Part shown: positions 24,397-32,517 of the stretch, piece by piece | How positions within the stretch are numbered: position 1 is the first letter of the stretch | How the letters are laid out: the number at the start of each line of letters is the position of its first letter | Assembly (NCBI GenBank): GCA_024742835.1 | Contig: JANSXS010000001.1 | Location: 124,001 to 188,000, forward strand | Origin: Paracoccaceae bacterium | Lineage (GTDB): Bacteria > Pseudomonadota > Alphaproteobacteria > Rhodobacterales > Rhodobacteraceae | Length of the DNA stretch: 64,000 nucleotides | Direction: 5' to 3' | The notes under the pieces: model-generated | Seen by the model: the letters and a program-made list of their open reading frames with translations, nothing else | Databases searched by the model: none | What the model was told of the DNA's origin: nothing | Translations under genes and position numbers: made by a program

Positions 24397-26006
24397 CGCA
24401 CGTTGTGAGGCTGCTTGTCGGGGCCGTGCTGGTTTTTGCCGTGCTGGTCCTGCCCAATCATCCGGTCCACATGAGCCCGGCGGCGTTGTTGTTTTTCCCG
24501 TGGGAGATGCCAGCGATCCTGCTTTTGATGGTTGCGCTTGGGCCGGTGCGGGGCGCGGCCACGGGGCTGGCGCTGTTTCTGGTGCTCACGGCGGCGCTGA
24601 AGCTGGCGGATTACGCGACCTTTCTGGCCTATGACCGGGGCTTTGACCCGGTGCTTGACCTGTTCCTGATCAAGGCGGGCCTTAGCCTTTTGCGCGACAG
24701 TGTCGGCATGGTGCAGACCGGGCTTTTGGTGGTGGCGGGGCTGCTGTCAATGACGGCGCTTTTCATGGCTCTGCGACTGGGGCTAAAGGCATGGGCGCGG
24801 CTGATGCCGCCACCTGGGCTGCGCAGCGCGGCGCTGGCGGGCTTTGTGGCTTGCACGGGGGTGATCGTGGCCGACACGGGACACCATCTGACCCGTTGGA
24901 GCCTGGACACTGACCCGCCCGGCACCGCCTGGACCACCCGTCTGACCGTGACCCGCGCAATGGAGGTGCGCGCGGTCACCGCCGATCTGGTGCGCTTTCG
25001 CCGTCAGGCGCGACAGGACGCGATGCAGGATGAACGCCCGCTGCTTGACCATCTGGATGGGCGCGATGTCTACCTGATCTGGATCGAAAGCTACGGGCGC
25101 GCCAGCTTTGACAACCCGCTTTACGCGCCCACCCATCTGGCCACGCTGGCCGCCGCGCAGGACAGCATCGCGGAGGCCGGGCTGGCGATGCAAAGTGGCT
25201 GGCTGACCTCGCCCACGGCGGGCGGGCAAAGCTGGCTTGCGCATGGCGCGTTGGCCAGCGGGCTTTGGACATCAAATCAGGGGCGGTACGGTGCGATGAT
25301 CGCAAGCGGGCGCAAATGGCTGTTCCATTTCGCCCGCGACGCCGGATATCGCACCGCTGCCGTCATGCCTGCAATCACGCTGGCCTGGCCGGAAAGTGCC
25401 GCCATGGGCTTTGACCACGTGTTCGAGGCGCGTGACATCCCCTATCGCGGCGCGCCCTTCAACTGGGTGACGATGCCGGATCAATTCACCCTGTCGGTCG
25501 CACAGGATCTGCTGCCGCCGGACCCAAGGCCGGATTTCATCCAGATCGCGCTGATTTCGTCACATGCGCCGTGGACACCGGTCCCGGATGTGCTGGAATG
25601 GGACGGGCTGGGTGATGGCCGTATATTTGATGCGATGGCCGCCAAAGGACCGTCCCCACAGAACTTGTGGCAGGACCGTGACGATATCCGCGACGCGTAT
25701 CGGCGCGCTGTGGAATATTCTCTCCGGGTGACTTTTGACCATGTGGCGCGGCTGGCCGACAAGGCTCCGCTGGTGATCATCGCGGGGGATCATCAGGCTG
25801 CCGGGTTCGTGGCGGGCAGCGACAATCGCGATGTCGCCGTGCATATGATCGGGCCACCGGACCTGATCGAACGGATTGACGGCTGGGGCTGGACAGATGG
25901 GCTGGTGCCTGCCGCCGACGGCCCGGTGCGCCGGATGGACATGTTCCGGGACCAGTTCCTGCGCGCGTTCAGCACGCCCGAGCCGCAGCCTGGGGGCCGG
26001 TCCTGA
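24393..26006 (+). CDS. Alkaline-phosphatase-fold membrane transferase, phosphoglycerol/phosphoethanolamine-transferase-like
   Basis: A 537-residue protein with about five N-terminal membrane segments (to about residue 165) and a periplasmic sulfatase/alkaline-phosphatase-fold domain as in OpgB, LtaS and EptA. Visible metal-site motifs: VYLIWIESYGRASF (Glu), SPTAGGQSWLAHG, where Thr/Ser would be the nucleophile, and VIIAGDHQAAGF (Asp-His). OpgB moves phosphoglycerol from phosphatidylglycerol to periplasmic glucans, which fits the nearby opgH; sequence alone does not separate this from other phospho-headgroup transfers. It overlaps the previous gene by ATGA and the next by one base (TGATG). Confidence 0.82.
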   Translation: MTHVVRLLVGAVLVFAVLVLPNHPVHMSPAALLFFPWEMPAILLLMVALGPVRGAATGLALFLVLTAALKLADYATFLAYDRGFDPVLDLFLIKAGLSLLRDSVGMVQTGLLVVAGLLSMTALFMALRLGLKAWARLMPPPGLRSAALAGFVACTGVIVADTGHHLTRWSLDTDPPGTAWTTRLTVTRAMEVRAVTADLVRFRRQARQDAMQDERPLLDHLDGRDVYLIWIESYGRASFDNPLYAPTHLATLAAAQDSIAEAGLAMQSGWLTSPTAGGQSWLAHGALASGLWTSNQGRYGAMIASGRKWLFHFARDAGYRTAAVMPAITLAWPESAAMGFDHVFEARDIPYRGAPFNWVTMPDQFTLSVAQDLLPPDPRPDFIQIALISSHAPWTPVPDVLEWDGLGDGRIFDAMAAKGPSPQNLWQDRDDIRDAYRRAVEYSLRVTFDHVARLADKAPLVIIAGDHQAAGFVAGSDNRDVAVHMIGPPDLIERIDGWGWTDGLVPAADGPVRRMDMFRDQFLRAFSTPEPQPGGRS

Positions 26007-26917
26007 TGTTTCGGCTGTTTCAATTTGCGGTCTCCATCGGCCTTTTGGCGGGCCTGTTCTGGTGGATGGATGCCGCGCCCATCCTGGCCCGCGTGACACA
26101 GGCCCATGCGGGCTGGCTTGCCGCCGGTCTGGCGGGGCTGATCCTGAGCACATTGTCGATGGCGCATCGCTGGCAGCTTACGGCGCGACGGCTGGGCATG
26201 GCGATGCCCTACCTGCTGGCGCTGCGGGAATATTACCTGTCGCAATTCCTGAATTCCGTGCTGCCGGGCGGTGTGCTGGGGGATGTGGGCCGCGCAATCC
26301 GGGCGCGCGGGCGGGGCAATCTGCGGCGTGCCGGGCAATCGGTTCTGGCCGAGCGGCTGATCGGGCAAGTGGCGATCTTTGCCATCACCGGGCTTGGGCT
26401 GAGCGCGGCGTGGCTATGGCCGGGCGGGCCGGACTGGCCGTGGCCCGTGGCGCTTGCGCTGCCTTGTGTTCTCGGGGCCGGTGCCATGGCCATGGTATGC
26501 ACTCGGCATTTCGGGATTGTGGGCCGCTTTGTGCGTCTGGTCGGGTCGCTGTTGCGCGAGCCGTTGATCCTTTTGCACGCGGTACTGGCGGCGGGGCTGT
26601 TGATCTTTAGCCTTTATGCCTGTGCGCGGGCCACCGGGACGATCATCCCGTCAGAGGGCTGGTTCACAGTTCTGCCACTGATCCTGTGCGCCATGCTTGT
26701 GCCGCTGTCGGTTGCCGGATGGGGCTGGCGAGAGGCCGCTGCCGTGGCCCTTGTCCCGATGGTGGGGGCCAGCCCGGAAGCGGGGCTGGCCATGGGGCTG
26801 TGCTATGGCGCGCTGATGTTTCTGGCGTCCTTGCCTGCGGTGTTTTTCCTTTTTTCCCGCACAGGGCAGGACAACGCGCACGTCGATACCGCACAGGCCT
26901 CGCCGCCGGGCGAATGA
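26006..26917 (+). CDS. Flippase-like membrane protein (lysylphosphatidylglycerol synthase TM region family)
   Basis: A 303-residue integral membrane protein with about seven segments. The family pattern is seen in LSQFLNSVLPGGVLGDVGRA (about 77-96) and SVLAERLIGQVAIFAITGLG, equivalent to the GxxxGDxxRA and DRxxG signatures. Relatives include the membrane half of MprF and AglD-like proteins; the aminoacyl-transfer domain is absent. It probably moves or binds a lipid made by the preceding enzymes. Starts on the last base of the upstream stop codon, so is translationally coupled. Last gene of the EEP to flippase operon. Confidence 0.82.
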   Translation: MFRLFQFAVSIGLLAGLFWWMDAAPILARVTQAHAGWLAAGLAGLILSTLSMAHRWQLTARRLGMAMPYLLALREYYLSQFLNSVLPGGVLGDVGRAIRARGRGNLRRAGQSVLAERLIGQVAIFAITGLGLSAAWLWPGGPDWPWPVALALPCVLGAGAMAMVCTRHFGIVGRFVRLVGSLLREPLILLHAVLAAGLLIFSLYACARATGTIIPSEGWFTVLPLILCAMLVPLSVAGWGWREAAAVALVPMVGASPEAGLAMGLCYGALMFLASLPAVFFLFSRTGQDNAHVDTAQASPPGE

Positions 26918-27052
26918 GCCTGACACACATCCCCAAGCCCCTTGATGCGTGTTGAAGCGTTCCCTGCGCGGAGTTGGGTAATCAGGGGCAGCAGCGTGCG
27001 TGCGAGACGACTGGACCATGCAACACGCAGGCCCGCAGAACGGAGACCCGCC

Positions 27053-28048
27053 ATGCCCGAGCCTGTAGAAACCGGCGAAATCCATTTTTTCTACCGTACC
27101 GCAATGGAGGTGGAGCAGCCGCAAGGCCCTGACGATCTGCAACGCGTTTTCATGGCGCTGGTGCCGGACGGAGAAGGTCGCGCGCGGCTGTTCCTCATCG
27201 GTCGCAAGCGCCTGCCCGAGATCGTCGAAGATGAGGCGGGCCCGGATGCGCGCAACTGGATGCTGCTGACAGAGGTCGGGCCGATCGAGGCCGTGGGCAA
27301 GGCGCTGCACCCGGTCCGCTACAAGACCGAGACACGCGGCACACGCGAAACGGCAGAGGCGATTCCGGCCGGGTCCGGGCGTTATGCCATCGTGCAGCGC
27401 GAAGACGCCACGCAGCTTGCATACCGGCTGTCCGTGCCGTCAAATCCCGGTGCTGCGCAAAAGGCGTTACGCATCCATAGCGCCGCGCGCTTCGTGATCG
27501 CGGTCCGCAACCCCGATATCGACGTGCCGGGTTTTCCAGACGCAAAGCCGGATTACCCCGCCGATTTGCAACGCGCTTTTGCCGAGGAACGCTGGATCGA
27601 CATTTCCGATGTCCGGCTTCTGGATTATGAGAACGCGCAGTTGGTGCTGATCGGTGCCGCGCACGATCTGGACCCGCTTGATGCCGATCTTGACGGGCGG
27701 GCGGACCCGTTCGACAGGTTCGGGCTTGATGCCGATATCTGGCCCGATGCGCCCCTGCGCAGTGGTGCGTTCGCGGCACCCAAACATGCGGCGGACCCTG
27801 TCGAGAGCAGTGGCGACCGCAGCAAGGGTGGCAAACGCGGGGGCCTCGCGGCGGCGCAAACCGATTCGGCGGCGGGAGTTGCCGCGGCGCTCAAGGGCAT
27901 TTCCTTTCCCGCGGTTCGCGCCGGTCTTGTCGGACAGGCACAGGATAACGACGCCCCGCCGGAGGTGATCAGCCTGCTAAAGGCCCTTCCGGATGGTAAA
28001 TTTGAAACGATGGCGGATGTGGCCTCGGCTGTGGGCGAGCTGCGCTGA
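27053..28048 (+). CDS. Unknown soluble protein with C-terminal DUF2795-type domain
   Basis: A 331-residue protein. The N-terminal about 230 residues (EIHFFYRTAMEV, QRVFMALVPDGEGRARLFLI, RRLPEI-like LIGRKRLPEI) look like a cytoplasmic domain I know only from uncharacterised bacterial proteins. A charged, low-complexity linker follows (about 245-285), then ISFPAVRAGLVGQA and EVISLLKALPDGKFETMADV, which match the DUF2795 helical domain. ATG 27053 (MPEPVETGEIHFF) is chosen; an open frame extends upstream without resemblance. 28 bases separate it from a second, tiny DUF2795-like gene. Function unknown. Confidence 0.75.
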   Translation: MPEPVETGEIHFFYRTAMEVEQPQGPDDLQRVFMALVPDGEGRARLFLIGRKRLPEIVEDEAGPDARNWMLLTEVGPIEAVGKALHPVRYKTETRGTRETAEAIPAGSGRYAIVQREDATQLAYRLSVPSNPGAAQKALRIHSAARFVIAVRNPDIDVPGFPDAKPDYPADLQRAFAEERWIDISDVRLLDYENAQLVLIGAAHDLDPLDADLDGRADPFDRFGLDADIWPDAPLRSGAFAAPKHAADPVESSGDRSKGGKRGGLAAAQTDSAAGVAAALKGISFPAVRAGLVGQAQDNDAPPEVISLLKALPDGKFETMADVASAVGELR

Positions 28049-28076
28049 GATCGAATATTCGGCCACACCTGACAGC

Positions 28077-28211
28077 ATGGCAGCCCATGCCCGCGACAAC
28101 AACGATCAGGATATTGCCGCGATCCTTGAAAGGCTGAAGGACCGGGACTATCGCGACGCTGCCGATGTGGCACGTGGCTTTGGCGAGGTCAAAAAGCGCA
28201 ACGGCACGTGA
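28077..28211 (+). CDS. 44-residue DUF2795-like mini-protein
   Basis: A very short protein (MAAHARDNNDQDIAAILERL, then KDRDYRDAADVARGFGEVKK). Its second half parallels the end of the preceding protein (LPDGKFETMADVASAVGELR): same spacing of the Leu, Asp-Val and Gly residues. It therefore looks like a stand-alone half of the DUF2795 module. Close spacing suggests co-expression. No function can be given. Confidence 0.6.
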   Translation: MAAHARDNNDQDIAAILERLKDRDYRDAADVARGFGEVKKRNGT

Positions 28212-28404
28212 ACAAGCCGTAAGCAGACTGTCGCGAGAGACGTGTTGTATACGCCAAAATCTGAAGGCGTCACGGCTCTCTTTTGCGGGCGCGGCGGGGG
28301 TGTGGTGTGAAAATGGGCGGTCGGGTCAAGGACTGCGCAATATTTGCTCGGCTTGCCAGAATCGTTGCGCCTATCTACGGTTAAGGCTGGACAAAGTCTT
28401 GATG

Positions 28405-28428
28405 CATCGGTCCGGGTCTTGACCGATG
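28405..28428. promoter_or_regulatory. 8-bp perfect inverted repeat upstream of amiC
   Basis: CATCGGTC (28405-28412) and GACCGATG (28421-28428) are exact inverse complements with an 8-base spacer, 62 bases before the amiC ATG. It may be a protein operator or an RNA hairpin. Just downstream, TGG at 28435 and TTGT at 28446 have sigma-54 spacing but lack the GC of the -12 box, so a sigma-54 promoter here is doubtful. The remainder of 28212-28489 shows nothing clear. Confidence 0.4.
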
Positions 28429-28489
28429 TCGCGCTGGCGGCCCGGTTGTGGCGCGGGGTCGATAACCGAGACTTGCACAGGACAGAACG

Positions 28490-29650
28490 ATGAGCCCCAG
28501 TAAAACGCCGGTCAAGCTTGGCCTTTTGTATTCCAGCACCGGGGTGACATCGGTGGTCGAAAGCCAGCAGCGACAAGCGGCCATTCTGGCCATTGAAGAG
28601 ATCAACCACGCAGGTGGGCTTCTTGGCGAAGAGCTTTTGTATGCCGGCAATGACACGCGCTCCTTGCCTTCAGGGTTCCGCGCCGAAGGCGAAAGGCTGT
28701 TTGCGGAGGACAAGGTCGATGCGCTGTTCGGGTGCTACATGTCGTCGTGCAGAAAGGCGGTCCTGCCGAGTGTGAGCGGCCACAAATCCATGCTGTTCTA
28801 CCCCACCCATTACGAGGGGTTCGAATACGCGCAAGGCTGCATCTATTCCGGTGCAGCCCCGAACCAGAATGCCAAATGGCTGGCCGATTTCATGACGCAG
28901 ACTTATGGAAGCCGCTATTTTCTTGTCGGCTCTAACTATGTTTTTCCATATGAAATCAATAGGTTGATGCGTGATCTTTTGTCAAATCGCGGGGCGGATG
29001 TTGTGGATGAGGTCTATATCCCGCTCGCGGCTGGCCGCGCGGAGATCGACGATGTGATCAGCCGGATCAAGCAAAACGACCCGGTGATCGTCTTCTCGAC
29101 GCTGGTGGGGCAGAACGCGGTTGATTTTTACCGGGCCTATGACAAGGCGGGGTTCGATCGTACGCATACGCCGATCTGCTCCGTGACCTCCGGCGAACCC
29201 GAGATGGCGGCCATCGGTCCAGACGCCGCCGAGGGTAATATCAAGGTCGCGCCCTATTTCAGCGTGATCGACAGCGCCGCCAATCAGCGTTTCGTCACCC
29301 ATTTTCGCGATCGCTTTGGCGATGGTGCCGCGCTCTGCGCCGAGGCCGAGGCGGCCTATTTTCAGGTCAGGCTTTTCGCCGAGGCGGTAACGCGGGCGGG
29401 CACGACGAATCGTGACGCAATAGAACGGATCCTGCCCACCTTTTCGCTTGAAGCGCCGCAGGGCATGGTCCGGGTCGACGCCAAGACCAACCATACGGTA
29501 TTGTGGCCGCGGGTGGGTGTGGCCAACGCACAGGGAACCTTCGACATCGTTCGGGAGGCGCCGTCCCCAGTGATCCCGGCCCCCTACCTGATCGAACTAG
29601 ACGACCCCGAAGACGTGTCCGCAGCAGATCTGACGGAGCAGTATCCGTGA
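28490..29650 (+). CDS. amiC: Amide sensor AmiC (UrtA/AmiC-type cytoplasmic ligand-binding protein)
   Basis: A 386-residue periplasmic-binding-protein-fold protein with no signal peptide (MSPSKTPVKLGLLYSSTGVT), as expected for AmiC, which stays in the cytoplasm and holds AmiR inactive until an amide binds. Family motifs: AILAIEEINHAGGLLG, LFGCYMSSCRKAVLPS, LFYPTHYEGFEYA and FLVGSNYVFPYEINR. It resembles the exported binding protein at 40252 over its length. Its stop shares a base with the start of amiR (TGATG). Ligand is probably a short amide or urea, given the neighbouring amidase, urease and formamidase genes. Confidence 0.88.
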   Translation: MSPSKTPVKLGLLYSSTGVTSVVESQQRQAAILAIEEINHAGGLLGEELLYAGNDTRSLPSGFRAEGERLFAEDKVDALFGCYMSSCRKAVLPSVSGHKSMLFYPTHYEGFEYAQGCIYSGAAPNQNAKWLADFMTQTYGSRYFLVGSNYVFPYEINRLMRDLLSNRGADVVDEVYIPLAAGRAEIDDVISRIKQNDPVIVFSTLVGQNAVDFYRAYDKAGFDRTHTPICSVTSGEPEMAAIGPDAAEGNIKVAPYFSVIDSAANQRFVTHFRDRFGDGAALCAEAEAAYFQVRLFAEAVTRAGTTNRDAIERILPTFSLEAPQGMVRVDAKTNHTVLWPRVGVANAQGTFDIVREAPSPVIPAPYLIELDDPEDVSAADLTEQYP

Positions 29651-30258
29651 TGAGCCGCTTCAGATTGAAAGACCTGCGCGAAATCGCGGTGGTGGTGGTT
29701 CACCCACCCGACGAGGATGGTCAGATGATTCTTGATCAGCTGGGCCGGATCGGTTGCCGGAACGCGCTGTCATGGCCACCGCCAGATACTCTTCCAACCG
29801 AGTTTGACGTCGCCTTTATCGGCCTGTTCTTCGACCATCAGGATGAAATCAAGACGATGCTCAAGCGCAGCCCAAAGCCCGGCCCGACGATCATCGGGGT
29901 GGTGAATTACGAAAACCCCGCCATGCTGCAATTGCTGCTTGATGTAAATGCGGCGGCCGCCACCTCGAAGCCGGTCAAGAGTTTTGGCGTGCTGACCAAT
30001 CTGGTCGTCGCCCGCGCGCTGTGGCAACAGCAGTTGATCGACAAGGCGCATATCGAAAAGCTGGAGCAGAAGATCAAGGGGCACAAGATCATCGCCAAGG
30101 CCAAGTCGATCCTGATGGAGATGCACAACCTGAACGAGCAGGATGCGCATAAGGTGCTCAGAGAACAGGCAATGCAAAAGCGTATCTCGATCGACGAGAT
30201 GGCCCACGCGGTGATCAACGCAAGTGAACTGTTGTCAATCAAGCGAAGCGATGTATAG
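29650..30258 (+). CDS. amiR: Transcription antitermination regulator AmiR (ANTAR domain)
   Basis: A 202-residue RNA-binding regulator. The N-terminal about 125 residues form a degenerate receiver-like domain (IAVVVVHPPDEDGQMILDQL) without the phosphorylatable Asp cluster. A coiled coil follows (QQQLIDKAHIEKLEQKIKGH), then an ANTAR domain (IIAKAKSILMEMHNLNEQDA, HKVLREQAMQKRISIDEMAHAV). AmiR releases terminators in leader RNAs when freed by AmiC. A candidate target is the structured leader directly downstream, before ureE. Start overlaps the amiC stop by one base. Confidence 0.9.
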   Translation: MSRFRLKDLREIAVVVVHPPDEDGQMILDQLGRIGCRNALSWPPPDTLPTEFDVAFIGLFFDHQDEIKTMLKRSPKPGPTIIGVVNYENPAMLQLLLDVNAAAATSKPVKSFGVLTNLVVARALWQQQLIDKAHIEKLEQKIKGHKIIAKAKSILMEMHNLNEQDAHKVLREQAMQKRISIDEMAHAVINASELLSIKRSDV

Positions 30259-30595
30259 TTAACCCACACCGGTGATCAAAGATGCTTGCCGGTGTCTGAA
30301 GAGGCCCGTGGCGCAAACGCTTTCCCAGTTGTTGCGCCGTTATAAGGCGGATGCGGTGCTGCATCCGGGCCGGACCAGCCCCAAGGGGCGCTTGATCTCA
30401 TAAAGCTGCATCACATGATGCAGGGTCGCCATCCAAAGGAATGATCCGTGTTCCAAGGCTCTTGGCCTGTGGACGCCTCATTTGTTCGGGAACCTTTCTA
30501 AAATCCATACGTCAAGATCCGCCGGTGAGCAGTGATTGATTCGCCTGTGCGCATCCTGACACCGATCCCGCTTGCCCAAGCTCAGGAGGTTTCTC
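30259..30595 (+). promoter_or_regulatory. Structured leader region between amiR and ureE, candidate ANTAR target
   Basis: This 337-base stretch has no convincing gene but at least five perfect stems: ACACCGG/CCGGTGT (30266-30295), GGCGCAA/TTGCGCC (30310-30338), CGGATGC/GCATCCG with a six-base loop GGTGCT (30348-30367), CTGCATC/GATGCAG (30406-30423) and CCAAG/CTTGG (30453-30465). ANTAR proteins bind paired hairpins with six-base loops. The consensus A1/G4 loop is not met exactly here, and there is no strong T-run, so the assignment as an AmiR target is tentative. Confidence 0.4.
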
Positions 30596-30649
30596 ATGCG
30601 CTACCGCCGTTCTTGCGGCTGTGCCCCGATGTCCGGGCGCGTCCGTTGA
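30596..30649 (+). CDS. 17-codon upstream ORF (leader peptide) with perfect Shine-Dalgarno
   Basis: AGGAGG (30584-30589) is followed after six bases by ATG 30596 and the reading frame MRYRRSCGCAPMSGRVR, ending in TGA 30647-30649. That stop overlaps TTG 30646, the likely ureE start (TTGA). This is the strongest ribosome-binding site in the urease region, yet it is not in frame with ureE. The peptide is rich in Arg and has two Cys. It may couple translation of ureE. A small sequencing or natural frameshift in the ureE 5' end is the alternative. Confidence 0.5.
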   Translation: MRYRRSCGCAPMSGRVR

Positions 30650-31110
30650 CCCTTTATTCCCGCATTCTCGGCGCGGCCGACCAGCCGGATCTGCATGACA
30701 GACTGCACCGTCTGGATCATGCTCATGCCGTCGATCACCTGCGCCTGCCCCGTGCTGACCTCGCGCGCCGCCGCCTGCGCGGCAAGACCGAAGCGGGCCG
30801 CGATGTCGCCATTGCCCTGCCGCGCGACCAACAGCTTTTCGATGGTGCGGTGTTGGCGCTTGAAGACCATGGCGCGCTTGTGGTGCGGGCCGAGGCGGAA
30901 GACTGGTTGCGCTTTGCCGCGAAGGATGCCGCGACCGCGCTGCGGTTGGGGTATTTCGCAGGCAATCTGCACTGGCGTGTGCGTTTCGAAGGCGCGGTCC
31001 TGCTGATCGCCGTCGAAACCGGGGAACATGTGTATATCGAACGTCTGACGCCGATGATCGACGCGGGCGATATCACCCGGATTGTTGATGCGCCGGGGGC
31101 TGCGTCATGA
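30646..31110 (+). CDS. ureE: Urease nickel metallochaperone UreE
   Basis: A 154-residue chaperone that hands nickel to the UreDFG-apourease complex. Starting at TTG 30646 the protein reads LTLYSRILGAADQ, which fits the UreE beginning (MLYLTQRLE-type). It continues with GRDVAIALPRDQQLFDGAVL and LGYFAGNLHWRVRF, where the conserved metal-binding His of GNRH is kept, though Arg is Leu. There is no His-rich tail. The frame is open to GTG 30532, an alternative start, but those 38 residues do not resemble UreE. It overlaps ureF by four bases. Confidence 0.8.
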   Translation: MTLYSRILGAADQPDLHDRLHRLDHAHAVDHLRLPRADLARRRLRGKTEAGRDVAIALPRDQQLFDGAVLALEDHGALVVRAEAEDWLRFAAKDAATALRLGYFAGNLHWRVRFEGAVLLIAVETGEHVYIERLTPMIDAGDITRIVDAPGAAS

Positions 31111-31790
31111 CGGATGTCTTGCCCTTGCTGCGTTTGATGCAGACCACGGACAGCGCCTTTCCCTCTGGTGCCTTCGCGTTTTCCTCGGGGCTGGAAACCC
31201 TCAGGAACGAGGGCAAGGTACGCGGCGCGGGCGATGTTCACGCGATCCTCACCCGTCAGATCCTGCCGCGCTGGCTTGGCTTCGAGCGGCCTTTCCTGAA
31301 GCAGGCGATGGAGGCCGCGGACGACACGGACCGACTGCTTGAGATCGACGCGCGCTGCCATGTTCAGAACAGTTCTGACCGGCTGGCCGAGGCGTCGCGC
31401 CGGATCGGGCGGTCCCTGTTGGCGGTGCACGGCCGGATCGGTACGCCCCATGTGTCCGAGTTCAGCGCCGCCATCGCACAGGCCGGGCGCGGCACTGCGG
31501 CGGGCTACGAACCTGTTGTGCAGGGCGTTGTTGCCGCCGGGCTGGGCCTGTCGCCGTTGCAGGCGCAGGCCGGGACGCTGAACGCGGCGGCCATGGCCTT
31601 TGTGTCGGCGGCGGTGCGGCTGGGATGCATCGGCGCGATAGAGGCGCAATCGCTGTTGGCGCAGGTCGCACCCGATATGGCGCGGGGCCTGGCCGAGCCG
31701 TGCCCCGACCGCGCAGGCAGCTTTTCACCCCTGTCCGAAATCGCCGCCGTCCGACGCAACACCACCCATGCCAGCCTTTTCGCCACCTGA
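31107..31790 (+). CDS. ureF: Urease accessory protein UreF
   Basis: A 227-residue all-helical protein that joins UreD and UreG and controls the GTPase during nickel loading. It begins [20 protein letters not shown] followed by SGLET, the invariant UreF motif, and ends [17 protein letters not shown], matching the RMxxxxARLFxS end. [20 protein letters not shown] and [15 protein letters not shown] are also conserved. ATG 31107 overlaps the ureE stop (ATGA). About 29 bases separate it from the fused structural gene. Confidence 0.92.
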   Translation: MTDVLPLLRLMQTTDSAFPSGAFAFSSGLETLRNEGKVRGAGDVHAILTRQILPRWLGFERPFLKQAMEAADDTDRLLEIDARCHVQNSSDRLAEASRRIGRSLLAVHGRIGTPHVSEFSAAIAQAGRGTAAGYEPVVQGVVAAGLGLSPLQAQAGTLNAAAMAFVSAAVRLGCIGAIEAQSLLAQVAPDMARGLAEPCPDRAGSFSPLSEIAAVRRNTTHASLFAT

Positions 31791-31819
31791 AAGACCATGG
31801 TCAGGATCAAGGAAACCGA

Positions 31820-32515
31820 ATGCTACTGACACCGACAGAACTTGAACGATTGACGATTTTCACCGCCGCCGAACTGGCGCGCAAGCGGCGCGCCCGTGGC
31901 AGGCTGCTGAACGCGCCAGAGGCGATCGCGCTGATTTGCGACGAGATTCTGGAAGGCGCGCGCGACGGGCGCAGCGTGGCGGATCTTATCAGTTTCGGCT
32001 CTACCATTCTGACGGGCGATGACGTGATGCCGGGTGTCGAGGATCTTGTCCCGATGATCCAGGTCGAGGGGGTCTTTCCCGACGGCACCAAGCTTGTCAC
32101 CGTGCATGACCCGATCCGGCCGGGCACCACGGCGCGCGACGACACCTATCGCCAGCCCGGTGAATTCCGCGTGGCCGAGGGCGAAATAGAGCTGAACGCC
32201 GGCCGCGACACCATCACGCTGACGGTGCGCAATACCGGGGACCGCCCCGTTCAGGTCGGCAGCCATTACCACTTTTTCGAGGCTAACAAGGCGCTGGATA
32301 TGGACCGCGCCGCCGCTTTTGGCTTTCGGCTGGATATCCCGGCGGGCACCGCTGTGCGGTTTGAGCCGGGTCAGGAGAAAGAGGTCACGCTGTGCACCTT
32401 CGGTGGTGAGAAGCGCCTGACAGGGCTGAACAATCTGACGAATGGCGAGGTCAACGAGACAAACAAGGCCGCCGCGCTGGAACGCGCGAAAGCGGCCGGG
32501 TTCAAGGGGGCCTGA
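31820..32515 (+). CDS. ureAB: Fused urease gamma-beta subunit (UreA-UreB)
   Basis: A 231-residue structural subunit joining UreA and UreB, as in Helicobacter. Residues 1-100 are gamma: [40 protein letters not shown], then [20 protein letters not shown]. Residues about 103-231 are beta: [34 protein letters not shown] and [18 protein letters not shown]. There is no stop or internal start between the halves. Most ureases of this bacterial class have separate ureA and ureB. The gene lies two bases before ureC, which supplies the catalytic subunit. Confidence 0.92.
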   Translation: MLLTPTELERLTIFTAAELARKRRARGRLLNAPEAIALICDEILEGARDGRSVADLISFGSTILTGDDVMPGVEDLVPMIQVEGVFPDGTKLVTVHDPIRPGTTARDDTYRQPGEFRVAEGEIELNAGRDTITLTVRNTGDRPVQVGSHYHFFEANKALDMDRAAAFGFRLDIPAGTAVRFEPGQEKEVTLCTFGGEKRLTGLNNLTNGEVNETNKAAALERAKAAGFKGA

Positions 32516-32517
32516 TC

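Noticed and set aside
28435..28449. Sigma-54 promoter upstream of amiC
   Set aside because: Spacing fits, but the -12 element has GT instead of the nearly invariant GC; too weak to call.
30532..30645. GTG 30532 as ureE start
   Set aside because: The 38 extra residues do not resemble UreE, while TTG 30646 matches the family N-terminus and overlaps the leader stop.
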